From contig UNSQ01000010.1 of assembly GCA_900556885.1 (NCBI GenBank), forward strand, positions 1 to 20,777: a stretch of DNA of 20,777 nt, read 5' to 3'. The notes beneath the pieces were generated by a model that saw only the letters and a program-made list of their open reading frames with translations, ran no database searches and was not told the DNA's origin. The position numbers and the translations under genes are program-made. Source of the DNA: Candidatus Saccharimonadota bacterium (GTDB lineage Bacteria > Patescibacteriota > Saccharimonadia > Saccharimonadales > Saccharimonadaceae). This document shows, one piece after another, positions 20,484 through 20,777 of the stretch. Each line of letters begins with the position of its first letter. Positions within the stretch are counted from its first letter, which is position 1.

Positions 20484-20777
20484 TTGACAAAAAGTAGACC
20501 TGAGTTTGATAAAATCACATCGTTTGATGAGTTTAATCAATACTATTGGTATCGTGAAGAACTTTCACAGATATGCAGGTCGCTAGCATTAGAACATAGA
20601 GGTACAAAACAAGAACTTAATTATATTATTGAGCAGTACTTTAAGGGTAATTTAATTAAAAAATCATCAATAAAAAACGAAACAAAGCAAGTTGAAAATA
20701 TTACTCTATATATGCCATTACTTGAATGTGGGTTTTCCTTTAATACAAAATTTAGAGAATATTTCTCTGCCGTAACA
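20484..20777 (+). CDS. SAP-like domain protein (3' end outside window)
   Basis: An open frame of 98 codons runs from a TTG at 20484 to the window end with no stop. GAGGAG at 20470-20475, eight bases before the TTG, is a strong ribosome binding site and decides this start. The N-terminal 58 or so residues (FDEFNQYYWYREELSQICRS, then GTKQELNYIIEQYFKGN) match by eye the SAP-like domain of small Firmicutes proteins, with pattern FxxFYWxxxEL..CR..G....G.K.EL...I..F..G; this is recall, not a search. SAP domains often bind DNA or RNA. The stretch is 29% G+C by my count (86 of 294), against 27 of 60 and 36 of 60 in two glyS lines, and uses ATA, AGA, TTA and CTA codons more than its neighbours. Transfer from a low-GC host is likely. 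Confidence 0.68.
   Translation, partial: MTKSRPEFDKITSFDEFNQYYWYREELSQICRSLALEHRGTKQELNYIIEQYFKGNLIKKSSIKNETKQVENITLYMPLLECGFSFNTKFREYFSAVT

Noticed and set aside
20484..20515. TTGACA plus TGaTAAAAT, promoter-like, inside the SAP-like gene
   Set aside because: The spacer is 20 bases, the TTGACA includes the start codon of the gene, and no in-frame start follows at the leaderless distance. Likely chance in AT-rich sequence.
1..20777. UGA recoding to glycine, as in some CPR lineages
   Set aside because: Several genes (methyltransferase, xseA, histidine kinase, second regulator) end at TGA at the expected family length, and RF2 is present and intact.
1..20777. tRNA or rRNA genes, CRISPR arrays, insertion sequences, prophage or defence genes
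   Set aside because: Read through on both strands, I found no cloverleaf-like segments, regular direct repeats, transposase motifs or terminal inverted repeats. Apart from the edge gene and the orphan, the content is core housekeeping.

Overview
The window is a dense stretch of housekeeping chromosome. It most likely comes from a Patescibacteria (CPR) bacterium, and Candidatus Saccharibacteria (TM7) fits best. The signs are a SecA with an extra segment after NBD1 motif Ia and no zinc-binding tail, a MurD with a GTKGKGTT P-loop, an orphan THUMP/Trm11-like methyltransferase, very short intergenic gaps, and release factor RF2 together with UGA used as an ordinary stop (methyltransferase, xseA, histidine kinase and second response regulator). 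UGA as a stop argues against Gracilibacteria/Absconditabacteria. The lineage is inferred from family knowledge, not from a search. I saw no rRNA, tRNA, CRISPR array, insertion sequence or prophage. No gene-free stretch exceeds about 80 bases.

Layout: 1-3623, secA (5' end outside the window) and an M16 zinc peptidase. 3660-4904, murD, ending tail-to-tail on hpt (minus, 4901-5440). 5492-6583, prfB, divergent from hpt. 6604-9473, ftsE, ftsX and a secreted coiled-coil/CHAP peptidoglycan hydrolase, a compact FtsEX-PcsB-like cell-separation module. 9536-11136, a ctpA-type processing protease and a stand-alone receiver protein, closed by a strong terminator. 11213-12583, a monocistronic 456-aa protein that I do not recognise. 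12638-14167 (minus), rpmA and a THUMP methyltransferase. 14206-16535, a YbhN-like membrane protein overlapping xseA and xseB. 16576-17235, a membrane-anchored protein. 17271-19019, a sensorless histidine kinase, a receiver protein and recO in overlapping frames. 19095-20438, glyS with a structured leader. From 20484, an AT-rich SAP-like gene is cut off by the window end.

The strongest pattern beyond the gene list is promoter placement. In front of nearly every transcription unit a -10 hexamer, usually extended (TGnTATAAT), ends 6 to 8 bases before the start codon. The predicted transcript therefore begins at, or one or two bases before, the A of ATG. This predicts widespread leaderless mRNAs for first genes. 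Many downstream or leadered genes (ftsX, recO, rpmA, glyS, the SAP-like gene) instead have visible Shine-Dalgarno sequences. This reading also moves the starts of prfB and the YbhN-like gene.
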